Positions 32,585 to 44,495 are shown, numbered from the stretch's first letter. The stretch is DNA of 64,000 bases from Aotearoamyces nothofagi (GCA_015345905.1 JADDTR010000008.1:124001-188000), one strand, 5' to 3'. Numbers and translations: made by a program. The notes: generated by a model from the sequence alone, not told the origin.

Positions 32585-34654
32585 CTACGCCTCGCCATCC
32601 TCCGTCCCGCACCCCTCGCTCTCCCCACCCCAGCTCCTGACCTCCAGCATCATCCCGCTCGGCTGCAGCATCGGGCTCTTGCCCGGCCTGCTCTCCTCGA
32701 AGCCGTCGGCCAGAGCAAAGCTCAGATTGCCCACGAGAGCCACGAGCATGGCCTTCATGCTCCTGATTGCGAAATCGCGCCCGATGCAGATCCGCGGGCC
32801 CTGTGAGAAGGTCATGAAGGCGTAGGCTGTGTCTGGGCCGCTGGGGCTCCCGGCGGTGGCTGTATCTGCGCAGCTCCCAGATGTGCTTGGACCTGTGCCG
32901 CTCCCAGACGTCTCCACGCCAGCATCGCTCCCAGCCGTATCCGTACCAGTGCGTCTCTCCGCCGGCTCGAGCCAGCGTTCGGGCTTGAAGATCTCGGCGT
33001 CGCGGCCCCACAGCGACTGCGAGCGGTTGATGGCGTAGTAGCTGAGCATCAGGGGGGTGCCTGCCGCGAGGACGGTGGAGTCGACGGTTATGGGACTGGT
33101 CACGTCGCGTCGGGTGGAGGCAAAGACGGGGTAGAGACGCAGGGTCTCCATGACGACGCTGCGCAGGTAGGGCATGCTGTCCATGAGCGACGCGGTCAGA
33201 GGCGTAGTGCTGGAGAAGGCGGCCGTAGTGTGGATTTCGGAGCGGAGACGGGTTTGGGTGTGGGGGTTGCGCGCGAGGAGGTAGAGGGCCCACATTAGGG
33301 TTGTTGCAGTGGATTCGTGGCTAGGGGGGGTTGTTGGTGTTTTGTTTTGTTTGAGATGATATTGGAAAGGGGGCGGGGGCGGGGTAGGGAGGAACTTACC
33401 CGGCTCCAAGAAAGGTCATGAGGTGGTCTGTTAGTTGGCTTTCGTTTGTCAGGCCGCTGTCGATCATGAGTGCCAGTATATCTGCCAGCAGTAAGTCAGT
33501 CATACAGGCAGATAAAATACACGACAGGTTCATCAATCATACCCTTCCGCTCTCCCTCTCCCTCTTCCGCCATTTTCTCAACAATCTCCCCGCCACGCAG
33601 CTCCAACCGTTCCCTGATCTTCGCCCCACAGAATCGTCTCAACGCCGCTCTTCCCCTGAAGTAGCTCTGATTTCTGCCGAACGGCAACCATGCCACGACA
33701 AAGCGCCCGACAAACAACTCCAGCAAGCCAAAGAAGACATTTGCGAATTTCTGCTTGTCTTCGAGCGGGAACAGGGCCTCGTAAGATCTCAAGATATCCT
33801 GATCCGGGTGGTCGAGACTGTTGAGATCGTAGTTGAAGGTTGTTAATGTGATGATGTCGATTGTGGCTTGCATCGTCAGCGGGAACATGTCGAGTGTTGC
33901 TACACCAGACGGCGATTGGGAGATCAGGGCGCTGATTTTCTGCGTCAGCTTGCTGGCTTTGGACCAGAAGTTTGGTAGGAGGGCGCGGATGCTGCGGGCG
34001 TTGAAGGCAGGGTTCAAGAGACGTCTCTGATTCTGTGAATCCAGTTAGCGAATTTCCTCTCTTTCAAGGCTGTAATAGATAGCTCGGAGGATATTTTTAG
34101 CATTCGGGATCGGAGTTGGGACTTACGCGATGAAGATCTCCTTTAGAACTCACGAGGCCGTCTCCAAATGTCCGCTGCAGCATATGGCAGAACAGAGGCG
34201 GTTTCTCGAAAGAACCGATCTTCCCCAGGACGACGGAGAGAGAGGCCGGACTGGCGGGAACAATGTATTCGAGAGGACCGATGAAGACGCGATAGAGGCC
34301 TGTGTATGAGAGATTCTTATCCCATTCGACCTGTGGCTGGCCCCATGGTTCTCGAATAATCTGGCCGAAATGGCCCAAGAACCAGTTTTCTACCTAATTA
34401 CGAGGAAGCTGTTAATCTATACATCAGACAGTTTGTGGAAGGGGGTTCGGGGTAGTTACTTTGGGATGAGGGAGATGTTTCGTTGGACTCAAATACCATC
34501 GGTAGATGGTGATGGAGAAGGCGAAATAGAGGATGAATTCTATGAGGAAGATTAGGATGAATGCTGGGATGGAAAGGTAGAGGCGTTGGCCACTGTATAG
34601 TATAGCATAGACGGTGAATATGGCCGCGGATGTTACTAATTCTTTGAAAGCCAT
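32585..34654 (-). CDS. Cytochrome P450 monooxygenase A, 589 aa
   Basis: Five exons: 34460-34654, 34127-34393, 33543-34032, 33400-33481 and 32585-33320; intron phases are 0, 0, 1, 2. An N-terminal membrane anchor (AAIFTVYAILYSG and FILIFLIEFILYFAF) is followed by the basic-Pro hinge LSPTKHLPHPK. The I helix reads GAGHESTATTLMW, the K helix METLRLYP, then FKPERW and the haem-binding loop FSQGPRICIG with the proximal Cys. All catalytic elements are intact. A Gly/Ser/Thr-rich insert of about 45 residues between the PERW motif and the haem loop (around residues 440-490) is absent from the three paralogues. It is divergent from P450 B (951 bp apart). Hydroxylation or oxidation of a cluster intermediate at the ER is inferred. 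Confidence 0.9.
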
Positions 34655-35605
34655 GATTAGATTGATGGGAGGTTGCTCGAATCCCTAGAGCTGCCTCGTC
34701 TTGGTGTAGTGTTGAACAATTGACGGGATGGTACTTTGTCAAGCTGCAACACACTATCAACGAATAAAGTCTTCCTGTCAGTTATGGGTGAGAGATTTCA
34801 GGGTCCAAAAGCGACTCTTACAGAATGAAATTCAAAATTAGTAGAGATCTTCTGTCGATGGTTTGGTAACAGGTTGCTATTCAGTCAAGGCATATGTCTC
34901 GATGTCTTGTAATTTCTATCTTCCACCCTCCATCCATTCAACACAACATCAGCCTTGCCTCAAGCCTCTTCCACTGAATGTTCTACAGCCCAGCCTGACA
35001 GTGTTGAATCACTTAACGTGGCTTAACATAGTATTGGCCGAATAAAACGACATGTCAGCCAGTCGTCTATAACGGTACTCGGTACTACGGGATTCGAGGA
35101 TTTACATTCCTGCTTGACGATCACATCTATGTGAAGGTTCGGAGATATGCTGTGCTGCACGAAAGTTCCTGCAAGCAGTGCAATGCAGTGGATTCAGGAA
35201 TAGGATAGCGACACAAGGGCTTCTTTTGCGTCACGACAGTGAGGTGCGTACAGCTGGGTGAGCAGTCACAGTAACGGAGGTATCACGGTATGTATACCAC
35301 CACACCGTTTCTCAGCTGCTGTGTTTCTAAGCCACTGTGTTTCTCAGCAGCTGCAGTAAACCTAAAGAGGTGGGCTGTAAGGGATATGCGTGCTAGCGAA
35401 ACATTGCCATTATACTTGCGGCTTCGCAGGTACGACATGATTTCGACTGCAATTGACCTTGTGTAGGTGAAAGTTGTCTCGGAAGATCATCATCTTTTCG
35501 TTTCCGGCACTTAGTTTTGGACGCTGTATGGGGGGCATCTTAGAACCCTAAAGCTTCGTTTTTTAATCGATTCTTGGGATCTCAACTCTACCGAGTATTC
35601 GAGCC
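34655..35605. promoter_or_regulatory. Shared intergenic region between divergent P450 A and P450 B
   Basis: About 950 bp between two start codons; both promoters must lie here. A repeated phrase (TTTCTCAGCTGC / TTTCTAAGCCACTG / TTTCTCAGCAGCTG) occurs near 35308-35355. No named element is evident. Confidence 0.45.
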
Positions 35606-37534
35606 ATGGACAGCATCATCGTATACCAGAACATATTCGTCAACATCTTCGCCATCGCTCTAGCCTTGGGCAGTCTAGTATTATATGTTAACCACAAAAG
35701 AAGCCGATTCAGATCTCTAGTATGTCATGATGATCTCTTTCATCTTTCTATCCGTCCACTTATTCCCAATGCTAACTATCGGAAGCCAACTCCACCTCAT
35801 GGCTTCTTCTTCGGTAATCTTTCATCACTGATGAACATCAAGAAAAATCTCCCCTCCGACCTCCACCCTCTCGCCCTAGCAACCCTCCTCCATCGAAAAT
35901 ACAAACTTCCCGGCGTCTTCTACCTCGATAATTGGCCACTCACAACATCATGGTGCATTGTAATGGACCCAGCCCAAGCACGAGAGATCGTACAAAACCT
36001 CTCACTCCCCAAACACTGGCGGCTCAACCATTTCCTGAAATACATAGGTGGTAAGAAAAGCCTCTTCCTACTAGAAGGCGAAGAATGGAAAGCTGCGCGG
36101 GATCTCTTCAATCCCGGTTTTCGCATACCCAATCTCCTAGCCATGTCATCAGAAATGGTTGACGAGACGCTAATCTTCGTTGAAAAACTCGATAAGATTG
36201 CAGAAAGTGGAAAAGTGGTTCAGATGGGTGACCATTTGAGTCGTCTCACCATTGATATCATTGGGAGAGTGATCATGGATATACGGTTTAACTTCCAGAC
36301 TTCTGAACCGGATCTAATAACGACATTTCTTAAACAGGTCGAGTGGTGGTCGCCGGAACCTTTTTTTGTTGTCCATACAATTATGCAGTGGTGGTATGGA
36401 AGGAAGGTTAGTGCGGATATTTTGAAATTCTTAAGAACACAGTTTCAGAGAAGGGTTGGAGTTGGTCGCGGTGATAGGCCGGTCAACATTACGGATTTGG
36501 CTTTTGATAATTATCTGAAATTACAGAAAGAGAGTGGAAAAGACACAGGGGCTGTAATGGATCCTTGGTTTGAACAGGTTGCTGTGGACAAGTGAGTTCT
36601 GATGTCTCATTTCTTTTACCCAAATCTAACTCTGGCAGTCTTCGAACATTTCTGTTGGCCGGTTCGGATACTACGAGCAGCACTCTCTCTGTGGGTTTCC
36701 ATCACAGGCAAACGGAATTCAAACAATCCTCTAACGCTACTACAGTGTGCCTTTTATCTCTTAAGCCGGAATCCCGAAGCTCTTGAACGGGTTCGAGCAG
36801 AACATGACGAAGTGACAGCAAAAGATTTGAGTCGGATCTCGGAACTAATACTAGAATCTCCTCAGATATTGAACAAGCTTCCATATACGCAGGCTGTCAT
36901 CAAAGAGACGCTGAGGATGTATCCGCCAGCAAGTACAATAAGGGCAGGTGATAAAAGGTAAGGCCGTTCTCCCAATATCTACTATTATTGCATTATTTAT
37001 CCACCCAACACTGACATAAATATTCAAACAGCACCTTTTTAAAAACACCCTCCGGTTCCAAGCTCCCATTAAACGACGTCCTCGTAAGTCCCGCAACCCC
37101 CTTCTCCATCCTTCCTAACAGTCACCAGATCTGGATCGACCCCTTCGGCCTCCATCGCCGCGCCGATCTCTACCCCTCACCCGACACCTTCCACCCCGAA
37201 CGATTCCTCGAACACGGCTGGGACGGACACACCGTACCCAAGGACGCCTGGAGACCTTTTGAAAAGGGGCCGAGGAATTGTATCGGGCAGGAACTTGCAA
37301 TGTTAGAGATGAGACTTATTTTACTGCTTACTTTGAGGAGGTTTGATTTCGTGGCCGCATACGACGAGGCTGGGCAGGGCAAGGGAGAGGAGGTGTTTGG
37401 AGAGAGGGCGTATCAGGTTTTTCATTTCACTGCTAAGCCGTTTATGAAGTATGTATTTGTTCGGGGAATTCAAATAGTGAGGAAATTGCTAATGGTTTTT
37501 ATGTAGTATGCCTCTGAGAGTCAAGAGAAGGTAG
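35606..37534 (+). CDS. Cytochrome P450 monooxygenase B (different family from the other four), 564 aa
   Basis: Five exons: 35606-36591, 36639-36690, 36746-36957, 37032-37448 and 37507-37534; introns are 47-74 bp with GTGAGT, GTGGGT, GTAAGG and GTATGT donors. N-terminal anchor NIFAIALALGSLVLYV; substrate-recognition region follows KPTPPHGFFFGN. Catalytic motifs are the canonical I helix LLAGSDTTSSTL, K helix KETLRMYP, FHPERF and haem loop FEKGPRNCIGQEL. The C-terminus ends MPLRVKRR. Intron positions and sequence differ from P450s A, C, D and E, so it was recruited separately. It resembles fungal CYP52/CYP59-like long-chain or polyketide-pathway P450s, which I state from motif style only. Confidence 0.9.
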
Positions 37535-38506
37535 ATGCAGGATTTGAGGCATGAGTTGAATTGATGGGTGTTGGAGGATATAGTTATGTTATCACATCAT
37601 AGACTTCACGTTCCTTGGCCACTCTCGTCTGCGCGCTTCTAGGTATAAATCCAGTATGCTTCCCAAAAAGGCAGTTCCACGATTTGTAAACTAGAGTCGC
37701 ATTTATCGATGGAGATAATATTTACGGAAGAATGGCCCCGGTAAATGATGTTCTTCCGGTATAGGAACTAGTCCACCGCCTGCGCTTCGTATCCCGGACC
37801 CCTGTCTGGCTCCGGGAGGATCCGCATCTAAAGCAGCGCCGATCAGCTAGTGCCAGCCACAATATAGTGCCAGCCACAATATTCCAGGACGACAATCCGA
37901 CGATCTATCGGGACAAGAATGCATGCCTAGCGTGGCCTGGCAGGTTTCAGCCGCGAGGTCTGGTCGCACCGAACCGTGCCATAGTCCGAACTGTGAAACC
38001 CCCACGCAAACTCACGATAACGAATTACCGGGACATTGCTACCCTTGCCTGGTATCCCCGCACGCGGTGCACTAGTCGCAGATCGGTGACTCCACACTTC
38101 CACGCATGCAGGCCTTAGCCGACTTGCTAGCCTTGCTAGCCTCTCCAGGCCCTTGTAAGGCTGACGTGAGAGGCGATACGCGCATGGCGCTCTTGCCCAT
38201 TGCCGCGCGCCGTCGACTTCCTCTTGCGGCGGCCGACATGGAGGCGGCAGCCGGTGCGGGACAGCGGGTTCCAGGGCCTTTCAGAGAGCAGCTTCAGGGA
38301 GTCTCAGCGAGCTTCAGGGCATGCATGCCTGGGAGATTAGTGATGCTTAGTGGTTACGGTCGCTGAATGTGCTGCCAGGACCTGCTGGAAGCTGAGCGTT
38401 AGCGGACGGAACCCCCTAGAGGTCCGCAACTGTATGCTGAACGAGAAAGAGAAGACAAAAGGCTGCTGAAGCTGCTGGACGAATATTCCATATCACAGGC
38501 TTCATC
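37535..38506. other. Intergenic stretch with a 17-bp duplication
   Basis: About 970 bp between P450 B and P450 C. A 17-bp unit (TAGTGCCAGCCACAATA) is repeated twice at about 37849-37882. The region 37750-38400 is GC-richer than its surroundings and has frames without recognisable content. The last part must contain the P450 C promoter. Confidence 0.5.
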
Positions 38507-40363
38507 ATGGCGACAACGGTGATTCTAGTTTCTTCAGCAGCTATTGCTATTGCTGGGCGTATTCTTTTCCACGACTCGCTGTATCCCATCATTCTTCTCG
38601 TTTTCGTGAGCTCGGCACTTCTACAGTTGCTCCTCTATCTCGCTTTTCACAGCTTCATCTATCGATGGTTCCTCAGTCCTAGCAAGCATCTCCCCTATCC
38701 AAAGGTGCATCTCTCCAAACGAAACGCCATACTCCAAACTCCAAACTCCACAGCCAATACTGACAGTCTATACTCCAGGACACCAGTTTCTTTCTCGGGA
38801 ACCTCGTCCGTTGTCTGGGCGAGCCATGGGGTTTCCCCTTAGTATCATGGCAGAAATCCGTTCCGGCAACTCAGAGCGGCTTCTATCGAATCTTCATCGG
38901 CCCCTTTGAATACCTCGTTCCCAAAACAGCAAAAGCAGTAGCAGCAATCATGAACAACCATACCGTATACCAAAAACCGCCTGCCGTACGGGACGGGCTC
39001 ATTGCAACTCTAGGCACTGGTCTTGTCAGTTCTGAAGGCGAAACCCACCGCGTAAGTCCCCAATGAATCCATCTTTGACAGACAAATCTACTAAGGAGCC
39101 CATCAGAGACAGAAAAAGCTTCTTACGCCAATCTTCAGTCTCGAGCTCATCAAGCACCTCGTCCCGGAATTCCAGCTCAAGTCTGAAGCCCTGTGCAACA
39201 AGATCTCCCGGATCCTCAAGGAGTCCCCAGATAATTCTGCAATCATCAATATGCATCCCCTCTCTATGGAAGTAACCCTCGACATCATTGGTGTGACGGC
39301 ATTCGGGTTTGATTTCAACAGCCTCGAGAAGCCGGACCAGGAGATCTTGAGAGCCTATCAGGCCATTTTCCCAATCCATAATGATCAGGGCATTATGCAT
39401 GAGTTCTTTTATAACGTGTTGCCGCTATTTGTGTCCCCGCTTTGGTTGCAGGGGCTGCCGTTTGAGCAGAATAGGATGTTTAGGTGGGGAAGGGAGAGGG
39501 TCGAGCTGTTTTGTAGGACGCAGATTGAGAGGAAAAAGAGGGAGATCAGCTTGGATAAGGAAGAGGCCTTGGATTCAAAGGGTTGGTTTGGTAAATCCTA
39601 TGGAATGGAGAGCTACTAATAATTTTCCGAAGATATCCTATCTGCAATGCTCAGGAGTGGCTTGACAGACGAGATTCAACTGAGGGATCATCTCATGACA
39701 ATTCTGGCTGCTGGGTAGGTTTTCCTGCATCAAACCCCTTATCACATTTCTGACACTCCTACTGCCAGCCATGAATCCACGGCCGCCACACTCGTCTGGA
39801 CACTCTTCAAACTCTCCCAAAACCCCTCCAACCAAACCAAACTCCGACACGAAATCCGCACCACCCTCGCATCCTCTCCTTCCCCAATCCTGACCGTCGA
39901 AACCCTCAACTCCATGCGCTACCTCCGCTGCGTCCTCATGGAAGTCCTGCGCCTCTACCCCGCCTTCCCAGGCCTAATCCGCGCACCCACTACCACGAGC
40001 ACCATCTCCGACCTCGCCATCCACGCCTCCACACCCGTCATCGTAAGTCCGTACGCCATCAACCGCTCCCGCGATCTCTGGGGCGACGACGCCGACGAGT
40101 TCAGGGTGGAGAGGTGGGAGCGGGCGCATACGGGCGGTGCGGCGAGTCCGTATGCTTTCATGACGTTCTCGATGGGCCCGAGGATCTGTATCGGCAAGGA
40201 GTTTGCGGTGAATAGTCTGAAGGCTATGGTTGTGGCGTTGGTGGCGAGGTTTGGGTTTGCGGAGGAGAGGCAGGGCTGGGCTCCCGAGGTGCAGAAGGGG
40301 ACGTCGATGAAACCGAGGGGCGGGATGAGGCTGAGGGTTACGTTGTTGGACGATTTTGAATGA
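38507..40363 (+). CDS. Cytochrome P450 monooxygenase C, 540 aa
   Basis: Five exons: 38507-38704, 38779-39051, 39107-39581, 39633-39714 and 39769-40363, with intron phases 0, 0, 1, 2 at the same protein sites as P450 A and D. Membrane anchor followed by LSPSKHLPYPK. Motifs: I helix AAGHESTAATLVW, K helix MEVLRLYP, VERW in place of PERW, and haem loop FSMGPRICIG. The third intron uses a weak GTTGGT donor and a short acceptor (CCGAAG), chosen because the junction restores DILSAMLRSGLTDE, conserved among the paralogues. It appears complete. Convergent with the BAHD acyltransferase gene. Oxidation of the same pathway's intermediates is inferred. Confidence 0.9.
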
Positions 40364-40587
40364 GGTGCTGTTCTGTTACATTTTTGAATGGTCTTATTCT
40401 GTTTCATTCATTCATTAATACTTTAGGGTTAGGGTTATACTTTGTTCTATTTGATATTTGATATTATATTATGTTATAATTAGATTAGCTGCTGTGATTA
40501 TAGACGCCGAACGACCTTGATGAAAGACAGGAATGAGTCGAATGCATAGCTAGCTAGACACTACTATCCAATTTAGAAGAAAGCATA
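40364..40587. other. Convergent 3' flanks with a short telomere-like repeat
   Basis: A 224-bp gap between convergent stops. It includes TTAGGGTTAGGGTTA at 40423-40437, two and a half units of the usual fungal telomere repeat, followed by AT-rich sequence. It is too short to mean more than a chance or a small interstitial insertion. Confidence 0.5.
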
Positions 40588-42153
40588 TCACTCAAGACCT
40601 CTCTCGGGCCACGTAACATAGCGCAACCAAACCGGATCCCTCTTCAAAACCGCCATACTCTCCCCCGACAAATCCAGCAACACCTCCAGCCCACCCGGAT
40701 ACCCGCCCTCCTCAATCCCCTCCACATCCCTCCTCCCATACGCCGGCAACACGACGAAGATCCCGTCATAAGCGCTCCTCGCCGGCGTCCGGACGCGCCG
40801 AAACCGGCCCACGCCCAGCCCCAGCGGCTCTTCCGCCCCATACATGTTCTCCCAGCTCGAGCTGAAAAGATCCGGCCCGCAGAACGAGCGCAGCTTCACC
40901 CGCGCATCCGTAGCCCGCTTCTGCGACGCCACGAAGCGCACCGCGGTGCGGACGGTGGAGGCGGAGAAGGCGTTGACGGCGGTGCGGACCTGCAGCGCCG
41001 TGGGCGCGAGGGCGGCGGGGGAGAGGAGCGAGGCGGTTGGGGACGTAGGGAAGGCGTAGTACGTCGCGTTCCCGAAGTAATCAGCAGGAACCACGGGGTC
41101 AAGCTTGCGCCGGAAATCAACGGCCATCAGCAGCCGCGAGGACCCCTTGGGCGCGGCAGCGAGGAAGCGCGCGCGCGTCACGCTGCTCCAGAGCAGTGCC
41201 GTGACGGCGTCGTTGGTGGAGAAGGGCGCGGGTGTTTGGGCTGCGATGTCCTGCTTCAGCAGCGCGAGAGAGGCGGGGGAGAGGTGGAAGATCAGGCTCT
41301 GGTGCGGGGGGAGGGAGAGGAGGAGGCGGAGGAGGGCGGCCAGGTAGGTGAGCAGCGTTATGAGGAGGGGGTGGAAGTCCGGGACACCGATCATGATGCG
41401 GCGGCCGTTGGGGACGAGGTCGAAATCGGGATGGGACGGCGGCGCGGGTGCTGCATCAGGGTCGGCCTCTTGGAGAGCCAGGATCTGTTCCTTGCAGCCG
41501 CAGCTGTCTGGGTGCGGATCTCGAATCTTCTCGATCCTGTTCCCGGCTTCAGCTTTGACTCCTTCGCTGGCCAGGTCCCGCGCGCGCCGGAACCACTCCT
41601 CCACGAACCGCGCGAAGCCATTCCCATCGACCAAGAAATGGTGCTTGCTCGCCAGCACCACAAACCCGCCCTGCACAAACGTGATCTGCGCCCAGAACGC
41701 CCTCGCCCCCCTCGTCAAGTCCTCCGCGACGAGGTCGACGCCCGGCGCGAACACGTCTCTCGGCAGCGCGTAGGTTGGGAACTGGAGATCGGGGCGCAGG
41801 GATGCGAAGCTGACGTCTGGGCGGTGCGCGACGGTGAGTGCGACGGAGGAGGTCTTGGTGATGCGGGTGGAGAGGCGGCTGGTGTCGGGGTGGGACAGGA
41901 TGGTGCTGAGCAGCGAGGGCTGGGAGGAGCAAGGGGATTGGATGAATGTTGAGAGACTGGTCTTGAGGCGGTGCACGAGGTCGGCTTGGTAGATGGAGGG
42001 CTTGCAGGGCTCGGTGCTGGTGTCGTAGATGTAGAGGAAGGTACTGTTGATGGGGGGCATTAAACCGTCGACGATGGTGAGGGGAAGTTCTTGCTCGAAC
42101 GGGGTTTCGGGCTGCAGAAAATAGGTATGTGATGTCCTGGGCTTGGAATCCAT
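40588..42153 (-). CDS. BAHD-type acyltransferase (trichothecene 3-O-acetyltransferase-like), 521 aa
   Basis: A single-exon frame from ATG at 42153. N-terminal PLTIVDGLMPPINSTFLYIY fits the opening strand of the fungal transferase family. The catalytic HxxxD is present as KHHFLVDGNGFARFVEEW at about residue 175, the central region has FSTNDAVTALLWSSVTRAR, and MAVDFRRKLDPVVPADYFGNAT corresponds to the conserved D-x-R/F-G-N block. The C-terminal structural DFGWG motif is not seen; the corresponding stretch reads SSWENMYGAEEPLGLGVGRF. Such enzymes transfer acyl groups from CoA to hydroxyl or amine groups. With the AATase gene at 24.8 kb this gives two unrelated acyltransferases in one cluster. 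Gene GC is high. Confidence 0.85.
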   Translation of the reverse strand: MDSKPRTSHTYFLQPETPFEQELPLTIVDGLMPPINSTFLYIYDTSTEPCKPSIYQADLVHRLKTSLSTFIQSPCSSQPSLLSTILSHPDTSRLSTRITKTSSVALTVAHRPDVSFASLRPDLQFPTYALPRDVFAPGVDLVAEDLTRGARAFWAQITFVQGGFVVLASKHHFLVDGNGFARFVEEWFRRARDLASEGVKAEAGNRIEKIRDPHPDSCGCKEQILALQEADPDAAPAPPSHPDFDLVPNGRRIMIGVPDFHPLLITLLTYLAALLRLLLSLPPHQSLIFHLSPASLALLKQDIAAQTPAPFSTNDAVTALLWSSVTRARFLAAAPKGSSRLLMAVDFRRKLDPVVPADYFGNATYYAFPTSPTASLLSPAALAPTALQVRTAVNAFSASTVRTAVRFVASQKRATDARVKLRSFCGPDLFSSSWENMYGAEEPLGLGVGRFRRVRTPARSAYDGIFVVLPAYGRRDVEGIEEGGYPGGLEVLLDLSGESMAVLKRDPVWLRYVTWPERGLE

Positions 42154-42696
42154 TTTGAAATTATGTTAGGCCTGGGGTTAGGGAGGGACTGGAGGGTGGA
42201 GGGTGGTGGGGAGTGAGGCATTTATATAACACAGAGGTCATAGCTGCCAGATAGTGCAGTACATGTAGTTTATTTTGGCTACGTCTGGTAAGACACGGCC
42301 CAATTAAATATCTAGATCAAGATTTTCTATTATCTTGCTTGTGTAACTACATAACTGTACTTCTTAAAGTATAATTATCAACTCGTCATGAAATAAGAAA
42401 GTGATCCATCATCATCGAGAAAATTGCTATTCCATTTATCTAAAATCCTACTTCTATTTATATCTCAAATATTATTCTATGGAGATATACAAATGATAGG
42501 CAAATTTAGGTCGCTCCAAGAAACTAAAATATTCCCTACAAGTCAGTGAAAAGTGCCTGTTAATAATGGATAATAGTTCATGGTCGTATATTCTATTAAA
42601 CCAAATAAAGAAAGGGGAAAAAATGCTTCCATTTATCCGCGAGAGATCCCAAGATTATTACAATATAACCCTCCGAGTGTCCCATCACATCTCCCT
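42154..42696. other. AT-rich intergenic stretch between the BAHD and P450 D genes
   Basis: About 540 bp, AT-rich, holding the BAHD promoter and the 3' flank of P450 D. No repeat or gene is visible. Confidence 0.5.
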
Positions 42697-44495
42697 CTAC
42701 CGTACAACACGACTAACTCTCAGCTTCATCCCGCCAACCGGCGATAAAGTCGACAACTTATTCTTCTCAATCCTCTCATAGCCCTCCGCAACGGCAAAAT
42801 CAAACCTCTGTACCACCGCCACAAGCATAGCCTTAATACTTCTCAGCGCAAACTCCTTGCCAATACACGCCTTATAGCCATGCGAGAACGTCATGAAAGC
42901 ATAACTCGTATCGACATTCCGCGCCGCCTCCCATCGCTCGGGCCTGAACACATCCGCGTCTGCGCCCCAGAGTTTCTTGGAGCGATTGGCGGCGTAGAAG
43001 CTGATCATGAGCCGCGTTCCGGCTGCGATCGGCTGGTTGTGGAGGAGGGTTGGAGCGAGGGTGTTGCGTCGCGTGGAGGCGAAGACGGGGTAGAGACGGA
43101 GGGTTTCCATGACTACGGCGTGGAGGTATGGCATTGTGTCCATTAGTTCGGGGGTTAGATTGGGGGATGCATGTGTGGTTTTTCGGACTTCGTTGTTGAG
43201 TTGAGTTTGGATTTCGCGGTTGTGGGCAAGTTCGTAAAGGGTCCACATGAGCGTAAGTGCAGTCGATTCATGGCTATAGATGTGTCAGTAGAGGCTTCTC
43301 ACTATATATCTCACTTACTTGCCCTGCTGCAAGAAATGTCATTAGATGGTCCGTTAGCTCACTCTCGTCAGTCAAGCCGCCCTTGATCAAGGCAGCTAAG
43401 ATATCTGGAATTGCCGTGTTAGTAGCTTCCACGGAGGTGTTTGAGAATAGCACCTTTTCCATCGATAGCATTTTCAGCCGTCTTCTCACTAAGTATTCTC
43501 TCCCTTATCCTCTCCCTACAAAACGCTCTAGCATCTCTCCGCCCTTTCAAATACGTCCTATTCCTCTTAAAAGGCAGCTTATGGACAATGAACGGAGACA
43601 GGAAATACTCGAGTAAACCAAAAGAGATATTCGCAAGCTTCTGTCTATCCTCGAGAGGAAATAAGGCTTCGTAAGACTCGAGAAAGTCTTGGTGCGGGTT
43701 GTTGATACTGTCGAGGTCGTAGTTGAAAGTTGCGAGTGCTATCATGTCTATCGTTGCATGCATTGCCAAGGGAGCTATATCTAGAACCGTTGAGTCGTTC
43801 CCTGATTCGTCCAACATGCTGTTCATTTTCTCCTGGAGTATCTTCGCTTTTGCCCAGAAGATAGGAACCAGAGTCCGAATATGGCGAGAGCTGAACGTCG
43901 GGCCTATCAATAATCTCTGCCTCTGTAATCAAGCTCATCAGCTTTCCAATCCGTATCAGAATACAAAGATCGCTACCTTGTGCAGATCACCGTCTGATGC
44001 AAGAAGTCCAAACCCCACCGTTCTTGATGCCATGTGGTAAAAGTAATCAGGCATATTAAACCTCCCCGACTTTCCAAACACCGCTGATAGTGCCGCGGGG
44101 CTCGATGGGACTACATATTCGAACGGGCCGGCCGTGACGCGATAGATGTCTGGATAGTCCAGTTCTTCGTCCCAACCCACCTGCGGCGCACCCCATGGCG
44201 AGCCTAAGATTTGAAAAAGATGGCCCAGGAGAAGACTCCCACCCTGCTAACTAATCAGTCGGGATTACCAGAGCAAAGGTATGGCTGGAAGGTGACGTAC
44301 TTTCGGTGTGGGAAGGTGGCGTAGTGGGCTGAGATACGGACGGTAGATGAAGATCTGATACGCGCAATAGAGCAATATTTCAACGGCGAAGACTCCTACA
44401 GAGACATATGGCAACGACGACAGCGAAGAAATTTTCCAGAAATTCAGTGCAGTTGCACTCAAGATTGCAGTCAGCAACAAGACAGCAATCGCCAT
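42697..44495 (-). CDS. Cytochrome P450 monooxygenase D, 529 aa, with Lys in the haem loop
   Basis: Five exons: 44301-44495, 43977-44243, 43454-43922, 43323-43404 and 42697-43273; phases 0, 0, 1, 2 as in A and C. The last intron (43274-43322) must use a GC donor (GCAAGT), since the obvious GTAAGT four bases on gives a premature stop. Anchor then LSPLRHLPTPK. Motifs: I helix AAGHESTALTLMW, K helix METLRLYP, FRPERW, haem loop FSHGYKACIG. The proximal Cys is kept, but the Arg usually two residues before it (FxxGxRxC) is Lys. Closest in the window to P450 A (shared FPLEDRQKLAN / FPLEDKQKFAN and LRLYPVFASTRR). Probably ER-bound; substrate unknown. Confidence 0.9.

Noticed and set aside
40423-40437. 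Telomere-like TTAGGG repeats, two and a half units
   Set aside because: Too short to be a telomere or a convincing interstitial telomeric site, and coding genes continue on both sides.
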